From Verrucomicrobiota bacterium (lineage in GTDB: Bacteria; Verrucomicrobiota; Kiritimatiellia; SS1-B-03-39; UBA6053), in assembly GCA_020831635.1 (NCBI GenBank), contig JAFIGC010000008.1, positions 1-64,000 of the forward strand: DNA of 64,000 nucleotides, read 5' to 3'. A model generated the notes under the pieces. The model had not been told where the DNA came from and did not search any database. It saw only the letters and a program-made list of their open reading frames with translations. The position numbers and the translations under genes are program-made. Shown in pieces: positions 1 through 10,181 of this stretch. The first letter of the stretch is position 1, and each line of letters begins with the position of its first letter.

Positions 1-6
1 AGCGAA

Positions 7-66
7 AGGGATTGTCGGGAATCGAGGCATACCCATGCGGTCTGTCGAGTATTCCAGACAATCCCT
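7..66. repeat. Imperfect inverted repeat (GGGATTGTCGGGAAT ... ATTCCAGACAATCCC), potential hairpin
   Basis: Arms read directly, one mismatch across about 15 bp, no supported CDS overlapping. Confidence 0.6.
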
Positions 67-84
67 TGCAGCCCATGAGATTGT

Positions 85-117
85 GCGGATTCACAGCAAA
101 GATCTCACGGTTTCAGG
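85..117 (+). repeat. Dispersed intergenic repeat copy (GCGGATTCACAGCAAAGATCTCACGGTTTCAGG)
   Basis: Near-identical 33-mer on the minus strand at 10278-10310; shorter cores at 1159-1178, 31532-31552 and 59161-59182. Confidence 0.75.
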
Positions 118-123
118 TAAAGA

Positions 124-414
124 TCAACGGTGTAGAATGTCCTCCACCATTGTATAAACGATACTGCGGTGCTGGGCAAAGATGCAACGGATGACGGGTC
201 CGCTTGAGGAAGTCCTCACCTGAAAGATCACGCGGTGAGCCCCGACGCGGAGCCGCTGGTAATCCGTTAAAACGCCCTCCAGATTCCGAATGTCCCCATG
301 AAGGCGTTCAAGTTTTCGGATCGCCAGACGCAGAGAACCACGCGGCGCGGGGGGCAGGCCTTTCACGTAGGCAATGACCTGATCGGACACTTCAATCCTC
401 ATCGTCCAGCGCAT
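124..414 (-). CDS. RelE/ParE-like type II toxin
   Basis: 96 aa; RelE-like pattern (KLERLHGDIRNLEGVLTDYQRLRVGAHRVIFQV...CIFAQHRSIVY); overlaps the antitoxin ORF. Confidence 0.8.
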   Translation of the reverse strand: MRWTMRIEVSDQVIAYVKGLPPAPRGSLRLAIRKLERLHGDIRNLEGVLTDYQRLRVGAHRVIFQVRTSSSGPVIRCIFAQHRSIVYTMVEDILHR

Positions 415-646
415 CCACGGAATGAAAATTCAGCTCCCCGCGTTCATAAGCCCGGATCTGCGCCATGGTTTCCGGCTGGGACAGAAGCTCCATGGTCTCC
501 ACGATGGCATCCATCCGCACTTTGGAAACCACATAGGCCACGGTTTCCTGATGCCGGGTAATCGGGATCATCCCCACGGAAGCGCTTTCCCTGACCATGG
601 CGGGAAATTGCTGTTGCGCCTGTGTGATGGTATACGTAGTTTTCAT
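392..646 (-). CDS. Phd/YefM-like antitoxin
   Basis: 84 aa; YTITQAQQQFPAMVRESASVGMIPITRHQETVAYVVS is Phd/YefM-like; directly upstream of the RelE-like toxin. Confidence 0.8.
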   Translation of the reverse strand: MKTTYTITQAQQQFPAMVRESASVGMIPITRHQETVAYVVSKVRMDAIVETMELLSQPETMAQIRAYERGELNFHSVDALDDED

Positions 647-668
647 ACAAAAACTATGTGGAATTTTT

Positions 669-1136
669 TCAGAAAGTCAAGTTCGATAAGTTCACCAACC
701 CCCAGAGAAACATACCGATGCCGATGAGGGGCAGGAGCCAGAGCAAGAGTTGCTCGACGGCATCGAGGGAGATGTGCTCGACCCCCGCGTCGTCGGGATT
801 GTTTGGATTGTAGTGCACATCAACGGTTTGCCCCCGGCGGAGGGTTTGCCAACTCGCGCCGGTATCTGAAACGACGCGGTGTTGCACCCCCTCGACTTCA
901 AAGACCACCACCGGGTGGCGGGTGGGGACGCGGTGACGCCCCAAATCCATCCCCACGTTTGATGCGGAACGCGTTTCCTCGTCCACCACCTCACCCCGCG
1001 TGCGGACGGTGCGCCGTCGCTTGAGCTTGGCCGTCTCCCACTTGGCGTGGAGGGGATAACAAAGGAGCACCAACCCGATCAGTGCGAAGAAGGGGTATTG
1101 GGGATCTTTGAGGAGGGCGTCTTTCCAATGTTCCAT
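669..1136 (-). CDS. DUF3592-like membrane protein
   Basis: 155 aa; two hydrophobic segments, VFEVEGVQHRVVSDTGASWQTLRRGQTVDVHYNPNNPDDA motif typical of DUF3592. Confidence 0.7.
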   Translation of the reverse strand: MEHWKDALLKDPQYPFFALIGLVLLCYPLHAKWETAKLKRRRTVRTRGEVVDEETRSASNVGMDLGRHRVPTRHPVVVFEVEGVQHRVVSDTGASWQTLRRGQTVDVHYNPNNPDDAGVEHISLDAVEQLLLWLLPLIGIGMFLWGLVNLSNLTF

Positions 1137-1158
1137 ACAAGATACTCACGAATCTTTC

Positions 1159-1178
1159 CTGAATCCATGAGATCTTTC
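1159..1178 (-). repeat. Core of dispersed repeat (AAAGATCTCATGGATTCAGG on minus strand)
   Basis: Matches core at 85-117 and 59161-59182. Confidence 0.6.
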
Positions 1179-1208
1179 AAGGCATTTCAGCGCCAATGTC
1201 AATTGAAA

Positions 1209-3398
1209 TTATGATGCTTTTACGCAGCGCAACCAGCGTCCGCCATCTCGGGGGACGGGGATGGGTGCGGACAAATCGACGGGGGTTTCGTCGAGGACAT
1301 CGATGACTTCGCGGTAGGCGTGGGGGAGTTTTTCGAAACGCAGTTCGCTGGCATCCCCTTGGTTGACGAGAAAATAGTGATCGGCTCCAGGGGCGGCGAG
1401 GCGGAAAGCCCAGGGTTGGCCGCTACACAGGAACCAGGGTTCGCGTCCACCGAGCAAATGACGGGCCAGCAAATCCTGCCAAACCTGGTTGCCGGGTTTT
1501 TTGCAGGCGCGGGCCGCTTCCCATCCCAGAATCACGGCACTGCCTTCGCCGATTTTGTTTTCGGTGACGGCGGGGGCGCCATGGCCGTATGTGGCCACCA
1601 CCTTGGCGGTGGTGGGAATGAGATCGGCGGTGTAGCCATGAATGGAGTCGCCGTCCACGGTATGGCAAACGTTGTTACCCGAATATTGCAGATCGGAAAG
1701 TTCCACGCCGAAGAGTTTTTCGAAGTCGGTGCCGGCGGCGGTGCGCATGACGCGTCCGCGTTCGGTGTAACAGCCGACGGGCATGTCCGCGACCACCCGT
1801 CCGCCCTGTTGCACGTATTCACGGAGAATGGGCAACAAGTCGGTATTCAACCCGAGGAAACCGGGCAGATAGATGATCGGATACCGGGAGGCCAGTCCTT
1901 CGCGGAGATTCATGGCGGTGACATATTCGTAAGGAATGGAGGCGTCGATACAGGTCCGGGACGCGCCAATCCGCGCTTCTACGGGAAAATGTTTGAAGAC
2001 GGTGCGGTTGAATTCGCTCATGGCCGCCCAGATGGCTTCGTTGTCCCAGTCCACGAGGATGCCCACCATGGGCTCTTTGTGGGCCTGCCAGATTTCGTCG
2101 CGCCACTTGTTTGCGGCTTTGGCAATGCGCCCCACGTGCCGGGTGCGCTCGCAGACTTTTTCATTTCGGTCCAATAGCGCGTATTCGCCGGCCTCGACGC
2201 CCGCAAAGCGCGCGTTCCAGGACCAAAGTCCGGCGCCTTTGCAACCGGCGGCGAGATAACTGAACAGCAACTGGGTCATCACCCCCGCATCCACGGTATA
2301 CCCGGGCTGTTTGTCGCGGGCGGGCGGATACAACGGCGCGTTGGACCCGGAAGTCTGCTGGGGTCCGCCGGTGGACTCCCACGGCGCGGTCCATCCGCCT
2401 TTGTTGAGGTCCACGACAAAAGAGGCCTGCATGTACACTGGGCGGGCGACTTCGAAGTCGGTCTCCTCGAAGTGCCAGCACAAGTGAATGGAGGGATAGA
2501 AGGACCCGCAGTCTTTCATGGACCGGGCAATGCCTTCCATGTCGGTGCCGCGGCTGGCAAAGGGAAGGAAAAGCCCCATTTCCCCGCCGGAACGATGGGG
2601 TTCGTGCACATCGCGCTCCTTTGCGAGTTGGGTGGTGGCGAGCACGTCCCGGTTTTTCAAATCCGCCTTGAACCGCAAGACGTCGCGCACGCGGCCATAA
2701 TCCCGTTTCTGGGAGCACTGTTTGTAGTTTCGCACTTGTTCCCAATTCTCAAAGCCCCTGCCGGGGTCTTTGGAAGCATGCACGGGAAACACATCAATGT
2801 TCCAAGCCTGATTCAGTCGTTCGAGATCGTTGTCATAATGCTTTTGCAACCAGTCCACGAATTCATCCAACGCCCATTCGGGCAATTCGGCATTGGCGCC
2901 GTAAGCGCCGGCCACGGACTTGCCATCCTGCTTGAACATGCCCTCCTGCGCCTCCGGATTCAGCTTCAATTTCGGACGTCCGATGCGCTTTTCGAGAACC
3001 CCGCGCTGATAGTCGCGCATGGCCGGGTGTTCGTGAATTTCCTTGCGGGACAAGTTGGGGTCGATGCCCAGTTTTTCGCAAAGGGCGGGGGTAATCGGCT
3101 CCCAACCGCCTTCGCCGTACCACCACGCCACCAAGCCCTCTTCCAAAGCCATGTTTTCCAGATCCGCATTGCTCCAGCGCGAGCAGGGCATGAATTGCTT
3201 GATGGCATTGAAGCCCAGCTCTTTCATGGTGCGGAAATGCCAGCGAATCTCCTCCTCGTCCATTTCATCGCGGGCGATGAGGACGGACCCAAACGGCATG
3301 GGGGCCAGGGCGCGGAATTCCCGCTGACGGGGGGCATCGTTGATGGCATCAAAGGCTTCGTGGCGGAAGTCGTGGGCGATGGATTCAATTTTCGGCAT
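1209..3398 (-). CDS. Glycoside hydrolase family 42-like beta-galactosidase
   Basis: 729 aa; FRTMKELGFNAIKQFMPCSRWSNADLENMALEEGLVAWWYGEGGW and later GH42-like barrel plus trimerisation-domain-like segments. Confidence 0.8.
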   Translation of the reverse strand: MPKIESIAHDFRHEAFDAINDAPRQREFRALAPMPFGSVLIARDEMDEEEIRWHFRTMKELGFNAIKQFMPCSRWSNADLENMALEEGLVAWWYGEGGWEPITPALCEKLGIDPNLSRKEIHEHPAMRDYQRGVLEKRIGRPKLKLNPEAQEGMFKQDGKSVAGAYGANAELPEWALDEFVDWLQKHYDNDLERLNQAWNIDVFPVHASKDPGRGFENWEQVRNYKQCSQKRDYGRVRDVLRFKADLKNRDVLATTQLAKERDVHEPHRSGGEMGLFLPFASRGTDMEGIARSMKDCGSFYPSIHLCWHFEETDFEVARPVYMQASFVVDLNKGGWTAPWESTGGPQQTSGSNAPLYPPARDKQPGYTVDAGVMTQLLFSYLAAGCKGAGLWSWNARFAGVEAGEYALLDRNEKVCERTRHVGRIAKAANKWRDEIWQAHKEPMVGILVDWDNEAIWAAMSEFNRTVFKHFPVEARIGASRTCIDASIPYEYVTAMNLREGLASRYPIIYLPGFLGLNTDLLPILREYVQQGGRVVADMPVGCYTERGRVMRTAAGTDFEKLFGVELSDLQYSGNNVCHTVDGDSIHGYTADLIPTTAKVVATYGHGAPAVTENKIGEGSAVILGWEAARACKKPGNQVWQDLLARHLLGGREPWFLCSGQPWAFRLAAPGADHYFLVNQGDASELRFEKLPHAYREVIDVLDETPVDLSAPIPVPRDGGRWLRCVKAS

Positions 3399-3569
3399 GG
3401 GATTATGAACTTTCAGAAAAGGTGGGTTTCAATTGCGAAAACACATTCTTACAAAAAAATGATAGAAAGACTAGCAAAAATCTCATATGTGCTTATCGCA
3501 ATGATCTGAATAGCCACCCCGAGGCACCCCGCTCAAAATCATTTAGTCGTTGCCAGACTACCGGGTTTT

Positions 3570-6500
3570 GTGCATACTGAACCTCCACTCGTTTTAGATT
3601 TCCCCATGCAAAAACATCAGATTTCCATTTTATTGATCGCGTTTGGCGTCCTGGCGATATTCTCCAACTGGGGGAAATTGGCCGATTATACCGAGGCCCA
3701 ACTTCGACAGGAAAACGTCCGGCCCCGCAAGGTCTCCTACTGGACCAGTTCCGGCTCCCCGGAAGTGGAATTGAACATGGCCAACCAGTTCATGAAAGCG
3801 CACCCGGACATCATGGTGCAACCCAACTTTCGCGAAACCGGCGGTTTGCAGGACATTCTCTATATCAGTTTCCTCAGCGGAAACCCGCCCGATTACATGA
3901 ACGCCCAGTTGCACGAACTCCGTCAATACGCGCTGTTCGGCGGCATTCGCCCCTTTGACGACCTGCTGGAGGCCGAGGGCCCCGAATATTTCGACCAATT
4001 TCTCGATGGACGCGGTCGGGTGTACCGCTTTGAAACCAACCCCAGCGACCGCCTCTTTGCGCGTGACGAGAACGGCAACTTCCTGCACCCCAAGGAAGCG
4101 GCCCGCTTGCTGAACCTCTCCGGCCGGGCCGTGGGGTTGCGTGACGTCACCCTTCCCGACACGCTGACCTACAACAAACGGGTTTTCCGCGAAGCGGCGG
4201 CCATGTTTCCGGAGGCGGGACTTGTCGATGCAAACGGAGAACCGGTGCCGCCCCGCACTTGGCTGGAGTTCTACGAAGCCGCCCGGGTGATCAGTGAATA
4301 TGGGCGCCGGGCCGCCGAAGCCCGCGGACAAAGCCAACCGCTGACCTACGGGGTGGTGCTGCAGGGACAACGGACCAACGACCTCATGCGCGGCATCCGC
4401 CCGCTGGCTCAGCGCGCGGGCAGCATGGCCTTTGACTTCACCGGCGACACCAACCGAATCCAACAACATTTTGATTTGAACACCCCCGCCGGCAGAGCCG
4501 CCGCCGAACGCTATCAGGATCGTCCGGTGGGCTATTTCGAGTACGATCACCCCGCCTATATCGCGTCCTTCGCCCTCCTCTTGCAAATGCGACGGGACGG
4601 GTTCGTCCTGCCCGGTCTTGAGGCCCGCCACTACGAAGACGTGCGCACCGCCCTGGCCACCGGCCAGGCGGGCATGTTGCTGGACGGCTGGCACGCAGCC
4701 CTCATCGGCGTGGAACGCGTCCCGTGGGCCGCCGAGGACATCGGCAGTGCCCCCATTCCCGTTCCCTATCCCAATGTCGACGAAATGGCAGGCGTCACCG
4801 AAGAGGAAATCCAACGACAAAAACAGGAAGTCGAACGCCTGCTGTCTTTGGACGAATTGGGCATTTCCCTGCCCCCCGGCAACAAATTGCCCCGGGGCAC
4901 GGGTGTCGGCGTCAGCTTTTTCACCAGTCTGGCCCGTGATCCGGCGGCGGCTTGGGAATGGATGCACTACGGCGTGAAAGATCCCGATGTGGTGCAAACC
5001 AACACCCGCCGCGGCAGCACCCCCTTGGTGCAGGTGGCCATGGAAAATCTCGGGGACCGCGACTGGTTCCCGTATGCGTACCAGCCCCAAGTGTACGACA
5101 TCATCAGCCATGAAACCGAAATGTGGCCCAACCCCGCCCAACACGGCCCCGTCCCCGTGTCCAGCGACCAGGAAATTTTCTTCCGCCTCTTCCACAGCCA
5201 AGATCCCCGCCCCCTCGTGGAAGTGCTTCGCGAAGCGCAAAACGATCTGGCCCGCTTCACCGATGCCGCCAACGAAGATCTGGCCCGGCGCATCGCCGAC
5301 GGCATCACCCGCCCGGAAAGTTGGACCTTCCCCACCTTCACCCCCAACACCGCCGCACGGTATTTCGACATGCAGCAGGATCAGGGCGAAAACCCGGAAA
5401 TCCAAGCGGAACTCGCCCAATTGCGTTCCGAACTGGTCGCCCAAGCCGCCGATACCCCCCGACTTTCCAATTTGCTGGATGCCGAAAAAAACAATTTGCG
5501 AGAAGACCTGTGGAAATACGAATCCCCCACCAACGCCTGGGTGGTGCTCTGGGTGCCGTCGCTGATGTTGTTCACCATTTGTCTCTGGTTCGTGGTCAAC
5601 GCCCTCCGCAACCGCAGACGTCGAAAGGAATGGTGGAAAGAAACCCGGCAAGGCGCCCGGGGAAGTTGGCAAGCCTACCTGTTTGTCCTCCCGGGGATGG
5701 CCCTGTTGTTTTTCTTTGCCATTTATCCCTCCCTGTATCAGTTTGTCATCGCCATGCATCGCGGGGACGGACTGGGGGCCATGCAACCGGTCGGCTTTGA
5801 CAATTTCGCCCGGATTTTAAACCCCAACCACCCTCGCTTCGACGCGGTCTTTTGGAACACCGTGATACCCAACACCCTGATTTTCATGATCGGGGTCACG
5901 TCCGCACAGGTGATTTTGGGGCTGATGATCGCCACCCTGCTCAACTTGCCCCTGAAGTCGAATTCGATTTACCGGGTGCTCTTTTTCATCCCCTTGGTCA
6001 CCTCCCTGGCCGTGGTCAGCGTGATTTTCATCGGACTGCTCAAAGGCGAGGACTCCGGGGTCAATCAGTTCCTCATTTCCGTGGGCTGGGAAAATCTGCC
6101 CTACCGACTGGGTCTGGTGACCGAACCGGGGCAGATGATCAACTGGCTGGGCGAAAAAACCGGACTCGGGGCGGTCATGTTCGTGGCCGCTTGGCACGGC
6201 ATGCCCTACAACATCATTTTGCTGCTCGCGGGCCTGCAATCCATCAGTCCCGATTTGTATGAAGCCGCCCGGGTGGATGGCGCCAGCGCCTGGCAACGTT
6301 TCCGCCACGTCACCATCCCCGAAATATTACCCATTCTCATTATCATCACTTTCCAAGCCTTCATTGGCGCCGCCAAGGCGTTCAGCGTAGTCTTCGTGCT
6401 CACCGAGGGCGGCATCAACCATAGCAGCGAACTTGTGGCCACCTACATCTTCCGATGGGGCTTCATGCGTCCGGCCGGACGGGATGCCGACCTCGGCTAC

Positions 6501-6632
6501 GCCTCCGCGCTGGGCATCGTGTATTCCGTCCTGCTCGCGGCCCTCACTTTGACCAATGTCATCATCATCGCCCGAAGATGGAAGCGACGACTCGACGCCG
6601 AACACGCCGCCATCAAGGAGGAAGGACAATGA
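3570..6632 (+). CDS. Fused ABC transporter extracellular sugar-binding domain plus MalF-like permease
   Basis: 1020 aa; N-terminal TM then SBP (SYWTSSGSPEVELNMANQFMKAHPDIMVQPNF), C-terminal permease with binding-protein-dependent EAA-like motif (EAARVDGASAWQRFRHVTIPEILPILI). N-terminal start uncertain, ATG at 3606 possible. Confidence 0.88.
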   Translation: MHTEPPLVLDFPMQKHQISILLIAFGVLAIFSNWGKLADYTEAQLRQENVRPRKVSYWTSSGSPEVELNMANQFMKAHPDIMVQPNFRETGGLQDILYISFLSGNPPDYMNAQLHELRQYALFGGIRPFDDLLEAEGPEYFDQFLDGRGRVYRFETNPSDRLFARDENGNFLHPKEAARLLNLSGRAVGLRDVTLPDTLTYNKRVFREAAAMFPEAGLVDANGEPVPPRTWLEFYEAARVISEYGRRAAEARGQSQPLTYGVVLQGQRTNDLMRGIRPLAQRAGSMAFDFTGDTNRIQQHFDLNTPAGRAAAERYQDRPVGYFEYDHPAYIASFALLLQMRRDGFVLPGLEARHYEDVRTALATGQAGMLLDGWHAALIGVERVPWAAEDIGSAPIPVPYPNVDEMAGVTEEEIQRQKQEVERLLSLDELGISLPPGNKLPRGTGVGVSFFTSLARDPAAAWEWMHYGVKDPDVVQTNTRRGSTPLVQVAMENLGDRDWFPYAYQPQVYDIISHETEMWPNPAQHGPVPVSSDQEIFFRLFHSQDPRPLVEVLREAQNDLARFTDAANEDLARRIADGITRPESWTFPTFTPNTAARYFDMQQDQGENPEIQAELAQLRSELVAQAADTPRLSNLLDAEKNNLREDLWKYESPTNAWVVLWVPSLMLFTICLWFVVNALRNRRRRKEWWKETRQGARGSWQAYLFVLPGMALLFFFAIYPSLYQFVIAMHRGDGLGAMQPVGFDNFARILNPNHPRFDAVFWNTVIPNTLIFMIGVTSAQVILGLMIATLLNLPLKSNSIYRVLFFIPLVTSLAVVSVIFIGLLKGEDSGVNQFLISVGWENLPYRLGLVTEPGQMINWLGEKTGLGAVMFVAAWHGMPYNIILLLAGLQSISPDLYEAARVDGASAWQRFRHVTIPEILPILIIITFQAFIGAAKAFSVVFVLTEGGINHSSELVATYIFRWGFMRPAGRDADLGYASALGIVYSVLLAALTLTNVIIIARRWKRRLDAEHAAIKEEGQ

Positions 6633-8032
6633 AAAAGCGCAAAACCTCGCTGAAAGATTTCATTCGCTACAAGAGCCCGTTGCTTTTCGTACATGTGCTC
6701 CTGATTGTCTTGGGGCTGCTCAACCTCTATCCATTCGTGTGGATGTTGGGCACCAGCATGAAGGCCGAAGCCGAAGCCTCCTCCGACCGCATGTCCCCCA
6801 TTCCCCGCCCGAAATTCATGCTCGTGGATGAATTTGACTTGCACGAAGCCGTGCCCCTCCCCCTCGCGCCCGGCCTCCGCGAGGCCGAAGGCTTTACCTA
6901 CGAGCGCCTGCTGGGGAATCTGCGCTCCAAATTGCGTCTCATCGACCGGCTGCAACGGCGTGCAGACGAAGAGGGCGCCTACACCCACCCCATCGCCTAC
7001 TCCGGTCTCGCGCGCGTGGATGTCGACGAGGCCCAGGTGCAACTCAATCACTTGGTCGACGTCGGCCTGCTGGTCCGGGACGGAGAACGGGACACCCCCG
7101 AAGGCCCCCTGCCCCGCTACCGACTCGCCCCCGGCGCGGAAGGCATCGTCCACCGCGACATGCTGCCCCGACAGGTACTGACCCTGATCAACCTGCACGA
7201 GGAAAACCGACGCCGGGCCACCACCCGCTCCGCCTATGCGGCCGACCGCATCAGCGCCACCGAATACAATTCCCACTTCGGCTTGTCCGACATGGAAAAA
7301 GCCGAAGTCGAACTCAAACAAATGATGGAAGCGGGTTGGGTGACCGACGGCACCTGGCAGGTCATGAACTATTGGGTGGTCCTCAAAGGCGAAAACCACA
7401 TTCTCAACTTCCTCACCACCGTCCTCCTCACCTGCGTGGTGGTGCTCGGAACCATCTTCACCTCCTCCATGCTCGGCTATGCCCTGGCGCGCATGCGGTT
7501 TCCCGGACGCTTCTGGATACTCGGGGTCATGATTTTCTCCAGCATTCTACCTTCGGAAGCCCGCATGATTCCCATCTTCAAGATGCTGCTCGCCCTGAAC
7601 GGCTTGGAAAACCTCTGGGGACTCAGCACCTGGCTCATCAGTTTCGGAGTGGGCAACGCACTGCTCATGGCCGGATTTTTCCTGACCCTGCCCAAAGAGG
7701 TGGGCGAAGCCGCCGAAGTGGACGGCGCGGGCGTGTTCCGCACCTTCTTCGACATCATGCTTCCCATGGCCCAACCCATCGTCATGACCGTGGGAATGTT
7801 CGCATTCCTCACCGCCTGGAACGAGTTCCTGGTGCCCCTGTTGTGCACCATCAGCCGACCCTCCATGCAACCGCTGGCCGTGGCCGTGTACAACTTCCAA
7901 GCCGGACATCCCGGAAAATGGCATCAAATCAATGCCGCCGCCTCCATCATGGTCCTGCCCGTAATCCTCGGATTCCTCTGCGTCCAGAAACACGTCGTCA
8001 AGAGCATCGCCGTCGGCGCCGTGAAGGGGTGA
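6629..8032 (+). CDS. MalG-like sugar ABC permease with large insert between TM1 and TM2
   Basis: ATG overlaps the previous stop (ATGA); C-terminal permease motif EAAEVDGAGVFRTFFDIMLPMAQP; insert about 6780-7375. Confidence 0.88.
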   Translation: MKKRKTSLKDFIRYKSPLLFVHVLLIVLGLLNLYPFVWMLGTSMKAEAEASSDRMSPIPRPKFMLVDEFDLHEAVPLPLAPGLREAEGFTYERLLGNLRSKLRLIDRLQRRADEEGAYTHPIAYSGLARVDVDEAQVQLNHLVDVGLLVRDGERDTPEGPLPRYRLAPGAEGIVHRDMLPRQVLTLINLHEENRRRATTRSAYAADRISATEYNSHFGLSDMEKAEVELKQMMEAGWVTDGTWQVMNYWVVLKGENHILNFLTTVLLTCVVVLGTIFTSSMLGYALARMRFPGRFWILGVMIFSSILPSEARMIPIFKMLLALNGLENLWGLSTWLISFGVGNALLMAGFFLTLPKEVGEAAEVDGAGVFRTFFDIMLPMAQPIVMTVGMFAFLTAWNEFLVPLLCTISRPSMQPLAVAVYNFQAGHPGKWHQINAAASIMVLPVILGFLCVQKHVVKSIAVGAVKG

Positions 8033-8061
8033 GTTCAGACCGAAACAAAGAGACTCTGGCG

Positions 8062-10158
8062 TTAAAAATCACGGGTGAAATCCTCATGGATGGTGGTGCC
8101 GGTCTGGATTTGACCGGTTTCATCGGTGACGCGCAGCGGCCAGAGCAGAAAACGGTTCATGTTTTCCCCTTTCACCCCGTTGTACGGTCCCCGGAACGGC
8201 AAGGGGTTCCCCTCTCCTTTCAGATCATCCTCAAAAACCATGGATTGGAACGGACCGGGCAAGGGGCGCGCTTTTGGCATCGGCGTCCCAAAAAAATCCC
8301 GCTCGATGCCATCCACGACCCCGTCCACTACCTCGGTCTTGATTTCGACAATCCGGGAGTCGATGATCAAATCCAAATTCATCGAACGGGTGGAAAGCAT
8401 GGGACGGAGCAAGTGCAGGTAGAGGCTGTTCCGATCTTGGCCGGTCTGTTCACGCCACTCGGCCAAGGACAAGAAAAGGGGCTCGGTGGGATCGGGGGTC
8501 TGCCGCCCTTTGTTGGTGTTCAGCAGGAAGACGGGCGGGTCCATGGGCATGGCATGACTTTCTTGGGTCAATAGATCATAAGGGCCCGCCAAAAGGTTGC
8601 CATCGGAGATATTGCCGGTTGACCGATCGGATTCCAGTGGCAAACTGAGGGTTCCCCTATGATTTCCGAGCATGATGTTGTTGACAATCCGCCAGTTCGA
8701 CGCGGACACCTCTCCTGAGCGGCCATCGGCTTTCCGAACCTTGCGGTCCGTGGCCACGTGGAGCCAAAGCCCGAAATTGGCATTGAAAAACAGCAGGTTG
8801 TGCGCGAAAACAACCCCGGCGGCGTCGTGGCTGTAGACGCCATCCCCGCCCAGGGACGAGGTGGCCCGGGTAAAGGCGATGATGTTGTTGTCCACCAAGA
8901 GGGGGCCATACCCCATTTCGATAAAGATCGCGGCTCCCTGGTTGGAAATCAGCACGTTTCGGGTGACCCGGCTGTTATGCCAGACGTTGTCCAGCCAGAT
9001 GCCGCTGGTGTCGTTGTCGCGGATCAGGTTCCCCTCGATCAAACTGTCAGTGAAAAAGTGGAATTTCATGGCCGCGGTTTCCGGGGCGGTGAACCCGAGT
9101 CGGTTGTTGCGTTCCAGCACATTGCCGATAATCCGGGTATTGCGGGCGCGGTATCCCACGATCCCGGCGGCGCCATTGTCAGAAATGACGTTGTTTCGGA
9201 TCAGATGGTGGCCACTCCCACGGGGTTCGGCCTGATCCAAGCCGTCGGCATCCTGTCGGCCTTCCGAACCGCAATCGATCCCCACGGTTTTTGCAAAACG
9301 AACCACATTGTTTTCGATGACCCAGTGATGTCCGCCGCGGGTTCCCAGCGCGCCCGCCTGGGGCGTGTCCGTGACCCAGAATCCCCGGGGGAAATCATTC
9401 GCGCAATGCTCCAGGATAAAGCCCCGAACCGTGATATGCCCCAAGCCCCTCTTGAAGGGGGCGAATATCCGGTTTCGCACCGTCAATTCCACCTCCCGGG
9501 TTTCCAAGGGTACCGAAGAAGCCGGAGGATGCACCAACAAGGCCGTTCCCTCTTCCACCGCCATCCAACTGCCGGGCAGGGCATAGATGTCGGCGGCGCG
9601 GTCCAACTCCAGCAGAGACGCCCCCTCGACGAAAACCTGCCCCAGGGTTTTCCGACCAGGGCTGCTGTTGAGGGCGCTGGCGTACGGGTTGAACGCGTCA
9701 ACCAGTTCCGGGTCCAAGCGCGCGAAATACACCCCGGGGAAATCCGGGATCGCTTCCCAATCCGGATGCCACGGTTCCGATCCGCGAAGGATCACCCGTT
9801 CCCCGGGGGCGGCCTCGTACACGATGGGTTTGCCCGCCTCACCTCCCCGCTTCGGGGCCACCCGTTCCCGGTAAATGCCACCATGAACCACGACCCGGTC
9901 TCCGGGTTCGGCCAAGTCTGCGGCCGGACCAATGCTGCGAAAAGGCCGATCCGGACTTCCGGGATTCGCATCATCGGCATGTGGATGGTTTTGATTGACC
10001 ACCAGGGTTTTGGTTCGGGCGATAGGAGGGGGGGGAATCGACATCAGAAGGATCACCGAGGGAAATGGATGGATAAGGCTGCGGAAAAATATTCTGCGCT
10101 TGGGCGCAGTCTGTTTCGGGTTACGTTTGACTTGAATCCGTGAGCTATTTGCAAACAT
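8062..10158 (-). CDS. Secreted right-handed parallel beta-helix protein
   Basis: ADDANPGSPDRPFRSIGPAADLAEPGDRVVVHGGIYRERV start is typical; multiple NxI repeat rungs. ORF extends to 10185 but that start lies inside an operator-like palindrome. Confidence 0.85.
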   Translation of the reverse strand: MFANSSRIQVKRNPKQTAPKRRIFFRSLIHPFPSVILLMSIPPPPIARTKTLVVNQNHPHADDANPGSPDRPFRSIGPAADLAEPGDRVVVHGGIYRERVAPKRGGEAGKPIVYEAAPGERVILRGSEPWHPDWEAIPDFPGVYFARLDPELVDAFNPYASALNSSPGRKTLGQVFVEGASLLELDRAADIYALPGSWMAVEEGTALLVHPPASSVPLETREVELTVRNRIFAPFKRGLGHITVRGFILEHCANDFPRGFWVTDTPQAGALGTRGGHHWVIENNVVRFAKTVGIDCGSEGRQDADGLDQAEPRGSGHHLIRNNVISDNGAAGIVGYRARNTRIIGNVLERNNRLGFTAPETAAMKFHFFTDSLIEGNLIRDNDTSGIWLDNVWHNSRVTRNVLISNQGAAIFIEMGYGPLLVDNNIIAFTRATSSLGGDGVYSHDAAGVVFAHNLLFFNANFGLWLHVATDRKVRKADGRSGEVSASNWRIVNNIMLGNHRGTLSLPLESDRSTGNISDGNLLAGPYDLLTQESHAMPMDPPVFLLNTNKGRQTPDPTEPLFLSLAEWREQTGQDRNSLYLHLLRPMLSTRSMNLDLIIDSRIVEIKTEVVDGVVDGIERDFFGTPMPKARPLPGPFQSMVFEDDLKGEGNPLPFRGPYNGVKGENMNRFLLWPLRVTDETGQIQTGTTIHEDFTRDF

Positions 10159-10167
10159 CAACAATGA

Positions 10168-10181
10168 TATTAACGTTAACA
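10168..10181. promoter_or_regulatory. LacI-type operator-like palindrome TATTAACGTTAACA
   Basis: 13/14 match to window consensus TGTTAACGTTAACA; just upstream of beta-helix gene. Confidence 0.75.

Noticed and set aside
3630-5786. 718-aa minus-strand ORF opposite the ABC fusion gene
   Set aside because: Antisense shadow of a well-supported gene; Gly/His/Val-rich composition typical of GC-rich reverse frames and no recognisable motif.
8758-10143. 461-aa plus-strand ORF opposite the beta-helix gene
   Set aside because: Antisense shadow; the minus-strand protein has clear beta-helix features.
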